This document shows, piece by piece, positions 1 to 11,879 of a stretch of DNA of 64,000 nt. Position 1 is the first letter of the stretch; each line of letters opens with the position of its first letter. The notes beneath the pieces were generated by a model that saw nothing but the letters and a program-made list of their open reading frames with translations, was not told the DNA's origin and searched no databases. A program made the position numbers and the translations under genes. The DNA comes from Mytilus trossulus (lineage: Eukaryota > Mollusca > Bivalvia > Mytilida > Mytilidae): NCBI RefSeq assembly GCF_036588685.1, contig NC_086382.1, positions 61,832,987-61,896,986 of the forward strand, in the 5' to 3' direction.

Positions 1-432
1 TCTTACTACATTTATATATAGAAGTATATGATGGTATTAAGTTAACATGTTAACGGTACCAAATATTATACACCAGTATTTCGAAAACTAATGTCTCCTC
101 AGTAATTTGAAGACCAAACATTTCAAAATCAGAAACCTAATGCAAACATGAGAAGAGTTCATACATTAGTATAATACTTGAAGCCGTTTGCATCACCGGT
201 ACAGCTGCAAGTATTGTCAAGCAAGTGATTCAAAAGAATCAATGAAGTATGGCAATACGTCAATTTGGAAAATACATGTAACAGGGTCTGATGAAATCAC
301 AAGTCTACGTGACGTAAAATGTACAATTTATAATCTTTGATTTATCCACAACAAATATTGATACAGATATTGAAATGGTTAATCACATTTGATTATATCA
401 ATTTAACACAACATATGTTCACCTTTGTAAAG

Positions 433-3400
433 ATGACAGAGAAAATTACGTTTGTTTTTATTTGTTTCTTTTTCTGCTGTAAATTTCTTTTTGTTGGGTA
501 AGTAAATATTTTTTAAGAAATTAAGTTCGTAACAAATTCAATATTCAACGAATGAAAAAATGAGAGAAAAAATAATAAAAGCGATAATTGTAAATACTTC
601 CTACTTAATTGAAAACATTTGTTTACATGTATTTATATACTGGGGATTCATTATTATTCGTTGGATACCAATTTAAGTGGATTTCGTGGGTACTGGCGAA
701 CCACGAATTCAGTATATATATTTTTATATTCCAAAATGTCCCACGAACTGCAATTTTGTATAGGGTTGTATGCAGACTTTGACAAAACCACGAAATCAAA
801 TATCCTCGAAAATGCAAGTTTTCACCAATCCACGGAAATTGATACACACGAAAATAAATGAATCCATAGTAGCCTTTTGCCTTTTCAGAACCTAAAGGGC
901 TATAGATAATAACATTGTTCATAACCCAAAATGAAAATAACGTTGCGTTGTTGATTTAATTTCTTTTTGTTTAGAACGTCTGGACCAACCACAACAATTT
1001 GGTAATACGTTTTTGAAAGTATTACCCGGAACGCATCAGTCCTGCGATTCTGAAACGGTTGCTGTATTTTTATTTTTGTTTCCTTCTTTATAGGTTTGTA
1101 CATTAATCAGGTCGTCTCTTTTCATGTTAGATTTGTTTTTCATTTGTCATTTTTCGGGCTTTAAAGCTTTATCATATTTTTTGTTGCTGTGTGGGTCTTG
1201 CCCACTGTGAAAGGCCGTCCGACTACAGAGCTGATGATACCAGCAGAGGTATCGACCCAGTGATGTAAAATATTGAAAACAACACGTTATTAACTTCTTA
1301 CGTCTGAAGCGCTATTCTGGTTTTACCTTCACCAGGAACGCTCAAAGCCAAACATTTGAAATCCGAAGATGTATAAGTACAGAAACCGTTGAAGAGCTTT
1401 ATGTCAAAAATACCTAAAATAAATAACACATAAATAAACATAATTGCTGTCGACTAAACAAATACCTCAGCTATATTATAAATATATTACTAGTATGACA
1501 TTTTATTTTCAAATGACAAAAAACTATTTTAGAGTACAAAACCCACACAAATGACACTTGCTTGCATGCTAGCCCTTTTCAATCTTATTTATTATTCAGG
1601 ACTACAGCAGTAAGTTGTACACCGGCTGGAAACAACCCACATATGTGTGGCGATTTAGAAGATGTGACACAGTGTATTATGTATCCAAGCAAAATCATAA
1701 ATTGCACGTACGTAGAACATACAAAATTCAATCATATCTTTATAAAATGTTAAATGAAAACAACGATGTAATTATATTACCTTACAATTTATGTCATAAA
1801 TTCTTTTAATTGTATCTTTTCGCTTTGCTTATTTTTATTTTATTTATCAAAAAAGTAAAATCACAAAAATACTGAACTCCGAGGAAAATTCAAAACGGAA
1901 AGTTCATAATCAAATGACAAAATCAAAAGATAAAACACATTTTATAGCTAGCTAAACCTCTCAGTTGTTTGACAATCACATCAAATTCCATTATATTGAC
2001 AACGTATCAATAACCAACAAAGAACCCAAAAGAAGGGAAGAACTTAAAATCTTCCTAAATACATATATACATAATATACATCAGTAGGATAATTGACTAA
2101 AGCGAGTGTTATCTGTAGTTCCAAGGGATAACACACCCTTTCACTTCACTTCAAAGTCATAGCAATCGATAAGCTGATCTTTGATTTGACGATCAAGGCC
2201 CAAATTTACAAGTCATATTGAAAGATGAAAAGTACTTGTGTAAACAAATGAGTTTTGGATACGTTATAGTTGTTCATTGAATTATGATAGATTAAATATG
2301 AAAATCTTTACTCCCATACGACAGAAGCTTTGCATCTGAAAATGAAAGATAAACAGTAACATTACTTTCTATTGTACTTCTGTGTTAAAAAAAAGAATTT
2401 CGGATACGTTATAATTTATTGTTTCAAAGTTTAAATATGAAAATAGTTACTGTCATACAACTTAAAAGTGCTTATCAGTATTGGTTAAATTATACTCTTT
2501 GTCAAATAACAGATAACTCTTGATAAAGGGTAGCCTTAGCTCACTTTGAAACGTTTTCTAAATATATTTCGCAGCGCAAAAAACAAATGGCCATTTTGTG
2601 ATGTGACGAGAAAAATTTGTGTTAAAATTGGTACCAGGTGTAAACCAAAATGCTGCGATAAATGGACGATGATAAATGGCAAATGTTCAATTAAAGCAGG
2701 CAAGTCAACTTACCTGGTTATTATTTAATTAATATTTTTCAAAGATGAAGACGATACAAGAGGGACAATCCAGCAAAATTTGTAATTCGCAAAGGAACCA
2801 AAAACACCATGGAAAAATCAAAAAGAAAACACTATCGGTAAAACTAAGAAAATAGCAAATCTTGCTCTGTCTCTATGTTGTGTTTTGTGTACTGTTTTGT
2901 GGGACTTTCTGGTGTCTTTTTTTGTGTTTTGCGATTGCATTGTCAGTTTGGTATTGACTTTTGAGTTTGAATGCTCCTTTTGTATCTTTCGCCACTCTTT
3001 TATATGTAATGGGGAAATATTTGAATATAGCATTAAGTTCACTATCGAAATAAATGGCGATTAGTCTTTTAATATATAACTAGCAGGTTCCAAGGAATAA
3101 TCAAGCACAATTGTTAATAAAATCACAGTTTATTGACGATGATTTATTCACAGTGTTTGCTGACTGGTAATGAACCATTCATATACTATGTTTAAATGTA
3201 TCATCAATTGTAGGTCAGCATGACACGACAGATGACAAGACAGATGATGTAAAACACAGAATTAAAGTTACAGCACCGACGATTGTTAGTAAGTTGGAAA
3301 TAAACAAAGATTGCAATGTTTTTAATTTACTTTGAATGAAAAAAATACATATTTTGTTATCGTTCTTTGGTATTGCATGCTCAGTTTCTATAATGATTGA

Positions 3401-4893
3401 AAACAATTATGTCTTTTTATGTCATGGTAATGATATTTTTATTATTTTATAATGAGGCTATCATAGATATTCAATAAAAAAAATGGTACAAAAATACATC
3501 AGCATATATCGAATAACTAAATAAATGTCGAAAGTCTCCGAACATTTGTCCTTATTTTTTGCTGGTTTGCTTTTTTGTTTGTTTCTATGTTATCATATGT
3601 GTATATATTTTTTTATCGTTATTAAGATTATAACACAATGTTTTGATTGCTATACCCCTATTTTGACAGTTTTACCTATTATATCTGTTTGTATTGTTCA
3701 ACCAATTTTTTACATAGAAAATGTTCAAACACATCAAAAGAATGGATAATAACTGTCGTATTCCTGTAGAGAAGAACGACTCAACTAGACACTTAATGAG
3801 TTTAAGGAGTTTTACGGTTTTCAATATTGGTAGACAGATACAAATATATTTGTCTCTACTAACGAGCAATATGTTTTCTTGATCTTTGAACTTTAAAAAC
3901 ATGAATTGTTATGGTATTTGTACTTTTTTTGTTCGATTTCGAATTCAGACATTTTTAGGACGACTGATGCATGCATAACAGTATACGCTCACCCTATTAC
4001 GTTCACTCACCGTACTGTTTCTTTGGTTGAGGTCGTGTGATTCCAATCGTGTTTATTTTGTTACCTTGATTTATGTCTTTATAATTTGAACATCAGAAGA
4101 CTGCTGTTGCCTTAACTAGCACCTTCTCTTGGGTAGGTATTATCACAGTAACTCTGACGCCCGGTTTTTGATTGCTGATAACATAACGTTAAAATTGAAA
4201 GGAAAATTCGTAGAATACTTGACATACTCAGAAATATATGATTGTAAATGGTCATTAACACTCGTGTACTTAGGGTAACTTGTAGTGTGAATGAATTAAG
4301 ATTCAACTATTCATCTTTGGTTGAAACCCCAAGAAAATATTATAGAAAGTGACATGATTGTTTCTACTTGGGTTTAAGAGAGAATTGTCAATACCTAATT
4401 TCTTTAAAAAAAACAATGTATTTATTGGAATTAACATACAAAACTGTTTCATGACTTTGTCTGCGTGTACAACATACTTTGAAATAGAGATAGGACTGGT
4501 CTATAGGACAATTAGGCGCATGAAAATAGAGAAAAAATAGCAGGAGTTATCATAGATTAATTAAATTTTATTTCTGACATATGACAACGACTTTGACCTC
4601 ACAACCTTCAATGATTTCTTTCAGTTCTAGTTGTAGTCGCAGTGATGTTGGTCATTTTGATAGTGTTGGTGGCTTTGATTAAACTCGGTAAAGCAGGACA
4701 ATACCTGACTCATAGCAGATCGCCACATATCAGACAAAGATCTATCCAAAGAACACAAGAAAACGCAACTGTGTTTACAGTTTACAACAACGAACCACCA
4801 CCATATGATGTTGTCGTTAATCCAAATCTTCCAGAATATAGTCCACGTGATATACCACCATTATATAGAGAAAAGGAAGACACACAAAGATGA
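433..4893 (+). CDS. Gene A: single-pass membrane protein with Cys-rich ectodomain and PPxY tail (213 aa, 5 exons)
   Basis: Exons read as 433-497, 1600-1707, 2575-2699, 3214-3288 and 4625-4893; junction phases 2, 2, 1, 1 all agree and the joined frame has no stop. Residues 1-21 are a hydrophobic signal peptide. The ectodomain has cysteines at 28, 38, 47, 57, 66, 73, 80, 84, 85 and 95, then a charged stalk (about 100-122). A membrane helix runs from about 125 to 143. The cytoplasmic tail carries two PPxY motifs (PPPY at 182-185, PPLY at 202-205) plus LPEY; in other proteins PPxY recruits WW-domain proteins such as NEDD4-type ligases. The layout resembles Shisa/WBP1/CYYR1-type transmembrane adaptors, but the cysteine block matches gene B better. 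Intron 3 has a GC donor. Intron 4 holds an old reverse-transcriptase fragment. Ligand and function are unknown. Start choice: this ATG opens the signal peptide. Confidence 0.8.
498..1599 (+). other. Gene A intron 1
   Basis: Bounded by a gtaagt donor and a cag acceptor in phase 2. It contains a complete TA-flanked MITE (640-869). At about 1195-1270 there is a degraded copy of the dispersed repeat whose neighbourhood reads gaccaccagc/ggtatcgaccca elsewhere in the window. I see no other exon. Confidence 0.6.
640..869. mobile_element. MITE copy 1, TA target duplication
   Basis: The ends ctggggattcattattattcg and cgaaaataaatgaatccatag are imperfect inverted repeats of about 21 bp, and the element is flanked by TA at 638-639 and 870-871. 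Internal sequence is rich in cgtgg/ccacg motifs that continue the inverted symmetry. A TA duplication with short terminal repeats is typical of Tc1/mariner-mobilised MITEs. The small open frames on both strands here are products of the inverted repeat, not genes. A second copy of the family is at 57350-57555. Confidence 0.75.
1857..2085 (+). repeat. Dispersed repeat family S2, copy in gene A intron 2
   Basis: Begins near atactgaactccgaggaaa and continues with a cggaaagttcataatcaaatg core and a downstream block of type aaacctctcagttgtttgac...ccattatattgacaacg. Other recognisable copies lie at about 6862-7085, 23170-23450, 44165-44350 and 60705-60965 in this orientation, and at 43385-43660 and 49818-50075 reversed. 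The length of about 230-270 bp suggests a short non-autonomous element. I do not recognise a named family. Confidence 0.65.
2838..3005 (+). repeat. Old copy of the reverse-transcriptase element 3' region
   Basis: The run ctctatgttgtgttttgtgt ... gcgattgcattgtcagttt ... ctccttttgtatctttcgcc is a diverged copy of the 3' tail of the element whose coding remnant lies at 47170-48890 (there on the opposite strand). It sits in intron 3 of gene A and is non-coding. Confidence 0.6.
4115..4510 (-). pseudogene. Ancient reverse-transcriptase fragment (same family as 47170-48890)
   Basis: On the + strand, blocks such as cgcccggtttttgattgctgataa, tcatctttggttgaaaccccaa, ttgtcaatacctaatt and gactttgtctgcgtgtacaa line up in order with the N-terminal half of the reverse-transcriptase remnant at 48440-48860. 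Large internal blocks are missing and stops are present, so it is dead. It lies in the last intron of gene A, antisense to the gene. Confidence 0.6.
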
Positions 4894-7600
4894 AGCTTGT
4901 TTTTTCAAGTGATGGAATTATAATTGTCGCCTTCCTAGATTGCTTCCAATTGTACACATAATTTGTTTTTCTTATTTTTCTTTATATCATTTGCATATAA
5001 AAGTATAAAAAAGATGACACATATAACAATCAAATGCATAGCGGTTTCTATCATCAGAATTTTGAGTTATATTTCTGGAAGGGTTAATAGACAAAAGTAT
5101 TTTATAAGAATTATACCAACTAAGTTCTGTAAAATGCAAAACTATTGTGAAAATGATCATAATTATCTTAAAATTTTGTATAACGTCTATACAATTCTGT
5201 AACCTATAAATAAGTATTATAAGGACTTAGACTATATAAACAACAGAACTCTTTCCAGTGTCATCGGAAATTATTATTAATTGATGTTACTTCAATATCG
5301 AACCTGTTCTACTATAAGCTTTATATTTAATTACGTAAATTGTAGATGCATTTTTGGTTTGAAGTTAATAGACTGTCGGCTGATTCCATACTCCACTTCC
5401 ATTACTTAGATTCGAGACTAGTCTAATTTTTTAAGTCCAAATCAAGTGTCCGTAATAGCTAAATGAGAATAACAAAAAAACGTATTCAGCCATTAAATCA
5501 ATGACTTTTTTAAGGAAAAGCCTAAGAGATTAATATAAATTTGATTTTTTTAATTGGTTTATTTTCTTAATTTTACCGCTTGTAACATTAATGTGTGTGT
5601 GTGTGGGTTTGGTGAATACATGGTGCTCCAGTCGTTCTCCGTTTTTCTTTATATGCGTTTTTGAACATTGGCTATAATAATGCTAGGAACGAATCGCTTT
5701 CCGGTTAAAACAACCATTCCGACTACTTGTTTTATACAAATATTTTTCATGGCCTATACAATTCAGTTAAAAGAAGACATTAGTGCGATCTATGAATGTT
5801 TTTTCTCATATTTAATTGTTCTTTAGGGGGTCCGTGATTAGTTCTAAAATTAAATCGAGTTACATAAATCTTAGTTTATACGATTGCCATTAATTCATAT
5901 AATATATGTTCTTGACTGTTTCCAATTATATTGTCTGGTTATATTTCTTTTAAAAAATCTCCTAAAGTGTTTTGTAATTTGTTTATATATTTTGTAAGTG
6001 TTTTGCATTTGTTTGTTTTCTGTTCATTTTTTTAATGTATAAATTAATACAACTGTGATTAATATATGTACAAGATGTTCTTATACCACATGCCAATAAA
6101 TTGAAATAACCAAAATTAAGTATTTTTAACTTTTTAATAAATCTATTCAGAAGTTTCACCTTAAAATCAAGTTAAAATAAAATGTATTTTTCTCTTGGGC
6201 TGGATAAAAACATGTTGTTGTCGCTGTCATAGTATTTAGACAATATTAGAAAACAGTTATCTTGCATCACTTCCGTTGATTTTTCGAATACCCGTAACGT
6301 TGTTATTCACATGACTTCATAGTTATACACTTTGAATTAAAATGCGACTGTAAAAGTCAATAATGATAGGTCATGCTGTATAATGAATAAGATAACTCAT
6401 ACATCAGAGGGTGATATAGCAGATTGGCATTCCTCGAAAAATCATAGTAAGCATTGGCTTTGCCTCGGTTGATAATGTTTTCACGAGATAACAATCTGCT
6501 CTTTTCAGCTTTTTCTTCTTTTTTACGCTAAAGAACCTTTTATTCAAAGTGCTTTACGGATTCCTTTTTTTAATGACAATATACTAATGTATTTGTGTCT
6601 TAATCGGTTTCATACATGTAAATAAACTCATCATAGATACCAGGACTAAATTGTGAATATACGCCAGACGCTCGTTTCGTCTACAAAAGACTCATCAGTG
6701 ATGCTCGAATCCAAAAAAGTTATTAAGGCGAACTAAAGTACAAAGTTGAAGAGCATTTAGGTTATACATAAAAGGAAACACATGCCATGCAGGAATTACC
6801 ATAAACTATAGAAAAATGCAACAAACCACAAAAATATCCAACATCCCACTACTCTGGAAATAGAAATTAAATCAAAAGAAGTAGTGAATTCAAAAAGGAA
6901 AGTCCGTAATCAAATGGCAAAATCAAAAGCACAAAAAGACCTAACGAATGGATATTAACTGTCATAATTATTCCTTAATTAAACCTGATTTCATAGCTGA
7001 TAAACAACTTACTTGTATTACAGACGCATGGAGTTTCATAACATTGACAACGATGTGTTAAGAAAACAAACGGACATTATAGCTAGAAATGTCAACATAG
7101 GGGTACATCGTTCACCATTGTGTTATTATCTGAACTACAATAAGAACTTAACAAATATTTAAACAAACATTTACCAAGGCACAATAACACATTGATGTAA
7201 TGCATACAGAGCCGCGCCATATGCAACAAAGACAAACAAAATGGCATATAGACATAGCATATTAGCAAAAATGTTAAAAGCATACACAAATAATCATAGA
7301 AAATGACGGGATGTTTAAGTACAGAGCCACGTCAAATGAATTAGACCGAAAGAGACTTAACAGTTTTGCCTCAAATTCCCGTTGCGCTTTGAGGTTGCCG
7401 AAGTTCTAACGAGATAATCCGTGACTAAGGTCATATCATAGGAAAAGCGATCAGTGAAATATAGTACGAAAGGACAATTTTTGAAAAGCAGATCATTTCT
7501 GAAGATTAAGATATGATTTTTGATTTACAAGAAAGTCCACGTACACATGTTTTATAGTTAAACTAAACTATTCAAGTACATAAAACATATTCAACATATT
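4894..7600. other. Gene A 3' flank and intergenic DNA
   Basis: AT-rich DNA with no supported gene. It holds a short TG run (about 5589-5606), a + strand copy of the CGCGTCTGG dispersed repeat at about 6640-6790 (accaggactaaattgtgaat ... cgccagacgctcgtttcgtc) and an S2 repeat copy at about 6862-7085. I could not choose the poly(A) site of gene A with confidence. Confidence 0.5.
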
Positions 7601-7604
7601 GTTT

Positions 7605-9055
7605 AAATCTGAAGTACGATTTTGATACGGAGTGTCATTAAGAAAAAATTGACGTGGAAAGCTCATGATGTCAAACATTTTCATTCATTGTGAAATTGAA
7701 TAAAATATAAATCTCCTTTATAACTGCTCACGGGTTACATTTATTATGTTATCTTAGTGTGTCCAAGTTACCAAATTTAGGGTCATATCATATCAACTGT
7801 GTATAAAGATTAAAAATACAACTATAAGGTCATTTGGTTTTATTATAATTCTGCTATGATGAACTTACGTGAATACAGTGTTTATGTTGTGTATGCTGCT
7901 GTCATTTTGTCAGGTTTTAGGCACTTTGCTAGGAGGTATGCATTAAATAAAATGAAAGCTTTAGATAATGTGTCTCGGTTTAAATAACAACAAAACACAA
8001 TACAATAATATACATTGTCATAACGGAAAGGTTTTAAAATCAAAATGCAATAATCTTTGTTTGCTTATATTTATACACCACTACAAAAAAAACCAAATAT
8101 GATTTCCTGTCCATGAAAATATTTGTTGTCTTTTTCGTATCCGGTTTATTATTGCTCCAAAATTTAAATCAATTTACTATAATCAATGCGTGGTTTGCTT
8201 GTTATCGGTCAAACCTCAATTATGGGGTCAATATTATTGTCCTCAGATGTCTTTAAATAAGTCGACGAGTAAATAGATATGTACTACATTAAATGTAATG
8301 TCCTTATATCAATTTCATATCTTTAAGAACTACTGACAATATTGTTGAATAGTCAGTGGCAACATTTACTTCGACACTTCTGTTTAAACGTCACAACTAT
8401 ATCAAAATACAAAATGTTAATATGTTTTACAAATCTTGACAAACAATTTAAAAATATTTTCACTTTCCAGCGGACATGTTTTTTTAATTGCATGATAACA
8501 ACCGTTGGTAGGAATTGATCGTTCAATCTAGCAGCAAATATATATCTTTAAAGAGAAGTTACACCCATTTTTCTATTGTTTATTTTTAAAATATGTTTTG
8601 TATATGGATAAATGTCTGATAAGAAAGCGGAAACATAATTAATTGAGTATCATAAATGATTCATAAATGAACAAACGATGTGTATAATGACAGTTTCAGA
8701 GCTTCTTCTAATTTCAAAATATCTACAATAGAACAACAAGTTTAATTTGCTGGTATAATATTAATTTATTAATTTGAATATTCTTTCGATCCTAAATTCT
8801 ATACTACAGTAAAAACAATGTAAAATGATTTAAAAAAATCCTCGGGTTTGTTGGATAAATCCGCATAAATCTACCTTTCAGCATCGTAATGTGGAAATGT
8901 CACGTTAACTGACTTTTAAAACACAAACATCTTTACTGGTATATATGCAGGTGGACTCTAGCAAAGCATAATTTCGACCCCTACCTACAAAGCACTCCCT
9001 TTTTTGAATGACAGTTTAATTCCAACTCTATACCAGTCAACAAGTTAACTATCAA
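7605..9055 (+). repeat. Direct segmental duplicate of gene B promoter, exon 1 and intron 1
   Basis: This stretch aligns in order with about 14060-15850. Shared blocks include the upstream gacgtgg(a)a segment, the ggtcatatcatatcaactgt segment before the start, exon 1, intron blocks such as aagtcgacgagtaaatagatatgt and aacaaccgt-gg-tag-aattgat, and the final aatttctaccatcat-type block. Copies differ by scattered substitutions and small gaps. The copy at 14 kb carries an extra insertion of about 400 bp (15200-15598) that is absent here. The similarity stops just before the position of gene B exon 2; a LINE fragment lies immediately beyond. Confidence 0.85.
7859..7935 (+). pseudogene. Orphan duplicate of gene B exon 1 (signal peptide)
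   Basis: Starts ATG (a second ATG lies directly upstream at 7856) and encodes MNLREYSVYVVYAAVILSG followed by FRHFARR, ending in phase 2 before a gtatgc donor. This matches gene B exon 1 in start, length class, phase and donor (B reads MKNVREYSIYAAVILSVIG). The frame is open, but no cysteine-rich exon 2 follows within the duplicated block, so it is either a remnant or the first exon of a gene whose later exons are lost or unrecognised. Confidence 0.7.
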
Positions 9056-9079
9056 CAAACGATCGAAATGACACAAACA

Positions 9080-9411
9080 TTAACAACTATAGATAACCGT
9101 ACGGTTACATATGTTTTTAAATAATAATATTGCCTTTTGATCGATTTGTGCTTCTATAGGTAAGAATCTGGATAAGATGTAAATACTCGGATCTGGTGTA
9201 CATATCGGTAATGACGTAATTCTTTTAAGCAACTGTTTTTGGAACTTTTCTAATTTTAGTAGATTCGATGAAGTAGGTAATATAACTTCTAAACCGTACG
9301 TAAGAATAGGTTGCATAAAGGTTTTGATCAGATGTAGTGATGTAATCGGATCAAGTCCATTCTCACCATGTAGTCCTGCTGACTTTAGACTGTAGACGGC
9401 TCTCCTAGATT
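9080..9411 (-). pseudogene. LINE reverse-transcriptase C-terminal fragment
   Basis: Read on the minus strand from 9411, the open frame gives RRAVYSLKSAGLHGENGLDP and then the segment QPILTYGLEVILPTSSNLLKL, EKFQKQLLKRITSLP, ending with a stop at 9080. The L-YG-E, L-x2-FQ and lip-TP-x-I pattern is the region after the catalytic domain in non-LTR retrotransposons. The fragment is about 110 codons, open, truncated at both sides, and lacks the catalytic motifs. It sits exactly where gene B's duplicated block ends. Confidence 0.7.
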
Positions 9412-10007
9412 AAATAATGTTTTGTTCAGTGGTTTCATTTTGAGAGTTTTAAGAAGATGTTTCAGAATATTGAAAATCGGAAAATGCTACGGCGAATACT
9501 TTAACGAAAAGATACATAGACCATGGACTGTAATACATGGAGTTAAACACCTACAAAATCAGCTGGCCTACGAGAAATTGTTGAAAATGTTGACATTTAA
9601 ATTCTCAAACGGATCTATAGACAGACCTACATGTTCAAATTTAGTTTATTTTTCCGTCAATAGTTATTAATGTCGTTTTGGGCGGCGTATACACTGTCCG
9701 AAGTTGATAAACCTCATGCGTGAGGGGATCGGTTCTGATTTGGGACATCGTGAATGCGGAAGGGGACGTGAAATCATATCTATATTTTCAAGCTTTGAGT
9801 CGTTGAAATTTGGTTAGACTGTTCTTGAACATTTGTGTGCATAAAGACACCTATGATGTAGAATATGAAATATTGAAAGGTAGGTCTTATAATATGTTTT
9901 AATAAGAAAAAGGAAAAAAGAAAAATGATGACGATTAACAATAAAATGTTTTGTTTTCCATCTTACACGAGATTGCCGACTCTTGATGCATCAATAACGT
10001 TCATATA

Positions 10008-10160
10008 AAAAAAGAAATTGTGGTACGATTGACAACGAGACAACTCTCAATAAGAGACTAAAATTACACCGAAATTAACTAATATAGGTCACCGTACGGC
10101 CTTCAACAATGAGCAAATACCATACCGCATAGTCAGCTATAAAAGGACCCGAAATGACAT
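10008..10160 (+). repeat. Dispersed SINE-like repeat S1
   Basis: Carries the family signature attgtggtacgattgacaac, then ataggtcaccgtacggcctt and gtcagctataaaagg. Further + copies: 13850-13990, 42000-42145, and fragments at 9068-9110, 25243-25285, 36312-36350 and 61836-61905. Reverse copies: 35010-35165, 60225-60330 and 59090-59160. The family is short, dispersed and non-coding; I do not know its published name. Confidence 0.7.
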
Positions 10161-10732
10161 ATAAAACAATTAAAAAAATAGTAGTACTTATAAATATTCA
10201 TGGAAAGTATGGGTACCGACTGATTACACTGACTCTGACAGGTAAAATGAAGGGGTCGTCTCAAAATAATATAATATTAAATAATCAGCTTTTCAAGCAT
10301 CCATTTAAATTCAAGGTGAAAAAAAGAGGGAGTCTGATTTTTTTTTTCGTGTTAAGTGTGAGCACTTTTTTTTTAGTTATTCGACGCTATCAAACAAACT
10401 ATTTCTTGTTTAAATTAACAATATACGATATGGGGATATGATATATTTTTTAAGACACCCTATATCAAATATATATATTCCACGTGTAGTTTATTAACTA
10501 AGCATTTCCCCCATAACTCTTTAGAAGGTTAGAAAAAAGTATATACATTTATAGTTTATATAAAATGCATTCTGCCATAATCTATCATCTCAATCTTTCC
10601 ATCAATAAGCTTTACACATCTAGAATGTCAATATTGTCGAACAATGCTTAGATAGAATAATTGCGACATAGAGATTTAATTGACAATCGATCACATTCTG
10701 ATTCCTTATACTTTAAATTATGTTTAGTTCCA

Positions 10733-10800
10733 CGCGTCTGGCGTATTTAATTATAATCCTGATACCTTTGATAACTATTATCGGCATAAATTGTGTCAAC
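10733..10800 (-). repeat. CGCGTCTGG dispersed repeat, reverse fragment
   Basis: tccacgcgtctggcgtatttaattataatcctgatacctttgataactatt is the reverse complement of the conserved end of the family found at 17279, 33647 and 54487. Confidence 0.7.
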
Positions 10801-10891
10801 ATGGAAGACTGTGTTTCTTGTAAAAAAATGGTTTTTTTTGTAATTAAGGCAAAGAACACCAATTAAAAATGCTTATTCTAAATTAAATCAC

Positions 10892-11129
10892 CTGTCTGAT
10901 TATCCCAGTTACATGTTGATTTCTCACATTCCATAGTAGCTATATGACCATCGGTATTACAGCTACACAATATACATACATCATTGGTCGTTGTATTGGT
11001 TTCTCCCACAGTCCGATATACATTAAGATACCAGCAGTGGTGTTTAGACAGTTGTACACGTGTACAATAGTTGGAGCAGCATACTTCTCTTTGTTTGCAA
11101 TAAGTATTGTCTACGCAGGATTCATTTTC
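10892..11129 (-). pseudogene. Inverted duplicate of gene B exon 3 (WAP/VWC-like exon), 5' end lost
   Basis: On the minus strand this reads ESCVDNTYCKQREVCCSNYC, then TRVQLSKHHCWYLNVYRTVG, ETNTTTNDVCILCSCNTDG and HIATMECEKSTCNWDNQT, ending with the same gtgatt donor as gene B exon 3. Every cysteine from the second WAP position onward is retained and the frame is open. Similarity fails upstream: the first roughly 15 codons, including the first WAP cysteine, and the acceptor are not recognisable, and an in-frame TAA is at 11130-11132. No adjoining minus-strand exons of this gene type were seen. Either a very recent broken copy or the relic of an inverted paralogue. Confidence 0.8.
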
Positions 11130-11407
11130 TTATTTTTCTTAAGATATAACGAGTTGAAGGACATACGATATATTCAGTATATCCAAGCAACGACACAATT
11201 TAAAATACATTTACGGAATTCTTTTTGATATTAGAATGACGTAAATTATAACTAGATTTAATAAAAATGATCTAGAATAAATTCAGTACAAAAACTTGAT
11301 ACATGTAGCCGTAAAAGCAAATGCAAAATCATTTGCAAAACATATACATTTTTAACCTTTTTGGATTCGAGCGTCACTGATGAGTCTTTTGTCGGCGAAA
11401 TGCGCGT

Positions 11408-11750
11408 CTGAACGGTTGCGTACCTTGGTACCTGACTGCAAAGGAATTTTGCTAAAACTACATTCTGTACGTGACAAAAACCTGTCAATCGAGAAATCGA
11501 GATTTGTTTCCACTATATATTACAAGGGTTTTCAACAATACTATTCCTGAAAACATACATGTACTACTCAATTTATTTTAAAATGATAAAAAATAAACAT
11601 ATAAAAAACTATATTGTTTCAATTTTGTTTTATAGTTGATTTATTATTAAAATGGACATGGCTAATTTATGGGTTTGTTGTTGAAAACATTCATCGTACG
11701 GTATATGAACGTGCACATTGTCATATTACCGTGTTGCCAAAGTCTTGAAA
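11408..11750 (+). repeat. Dispersed repeat R3, copy 1
   Basis: From gttgcgtaccttggtacctg to a block ending near gcacattgtcatat. It matches 24037-24340 over its whole length in the same orientation, with point differences and small indels. It follows directly on a reverse CGCGTCTGG fragment (11350-11408). Confidence 0.75.
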
Positions 11751-11879
11751 AAAAATCAGTGACAAGTCAAATTCATTTATGCAACAGTTAAGAAAGACGA
11801 GGGCGTTTTTTGATTAGACAAAAAGTGAATATTCGTAGTCATTTGTGATACGGATATTCAATAACGGTAAATTAGTATA

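Noticed and set aside
10944-11228. 94-codon + strand open frame
   Set aside because: It is the antisense reading of the inverted WAP/VWC exon; the same antisense frame exists opposite gene B exon 3 (16816-17025).
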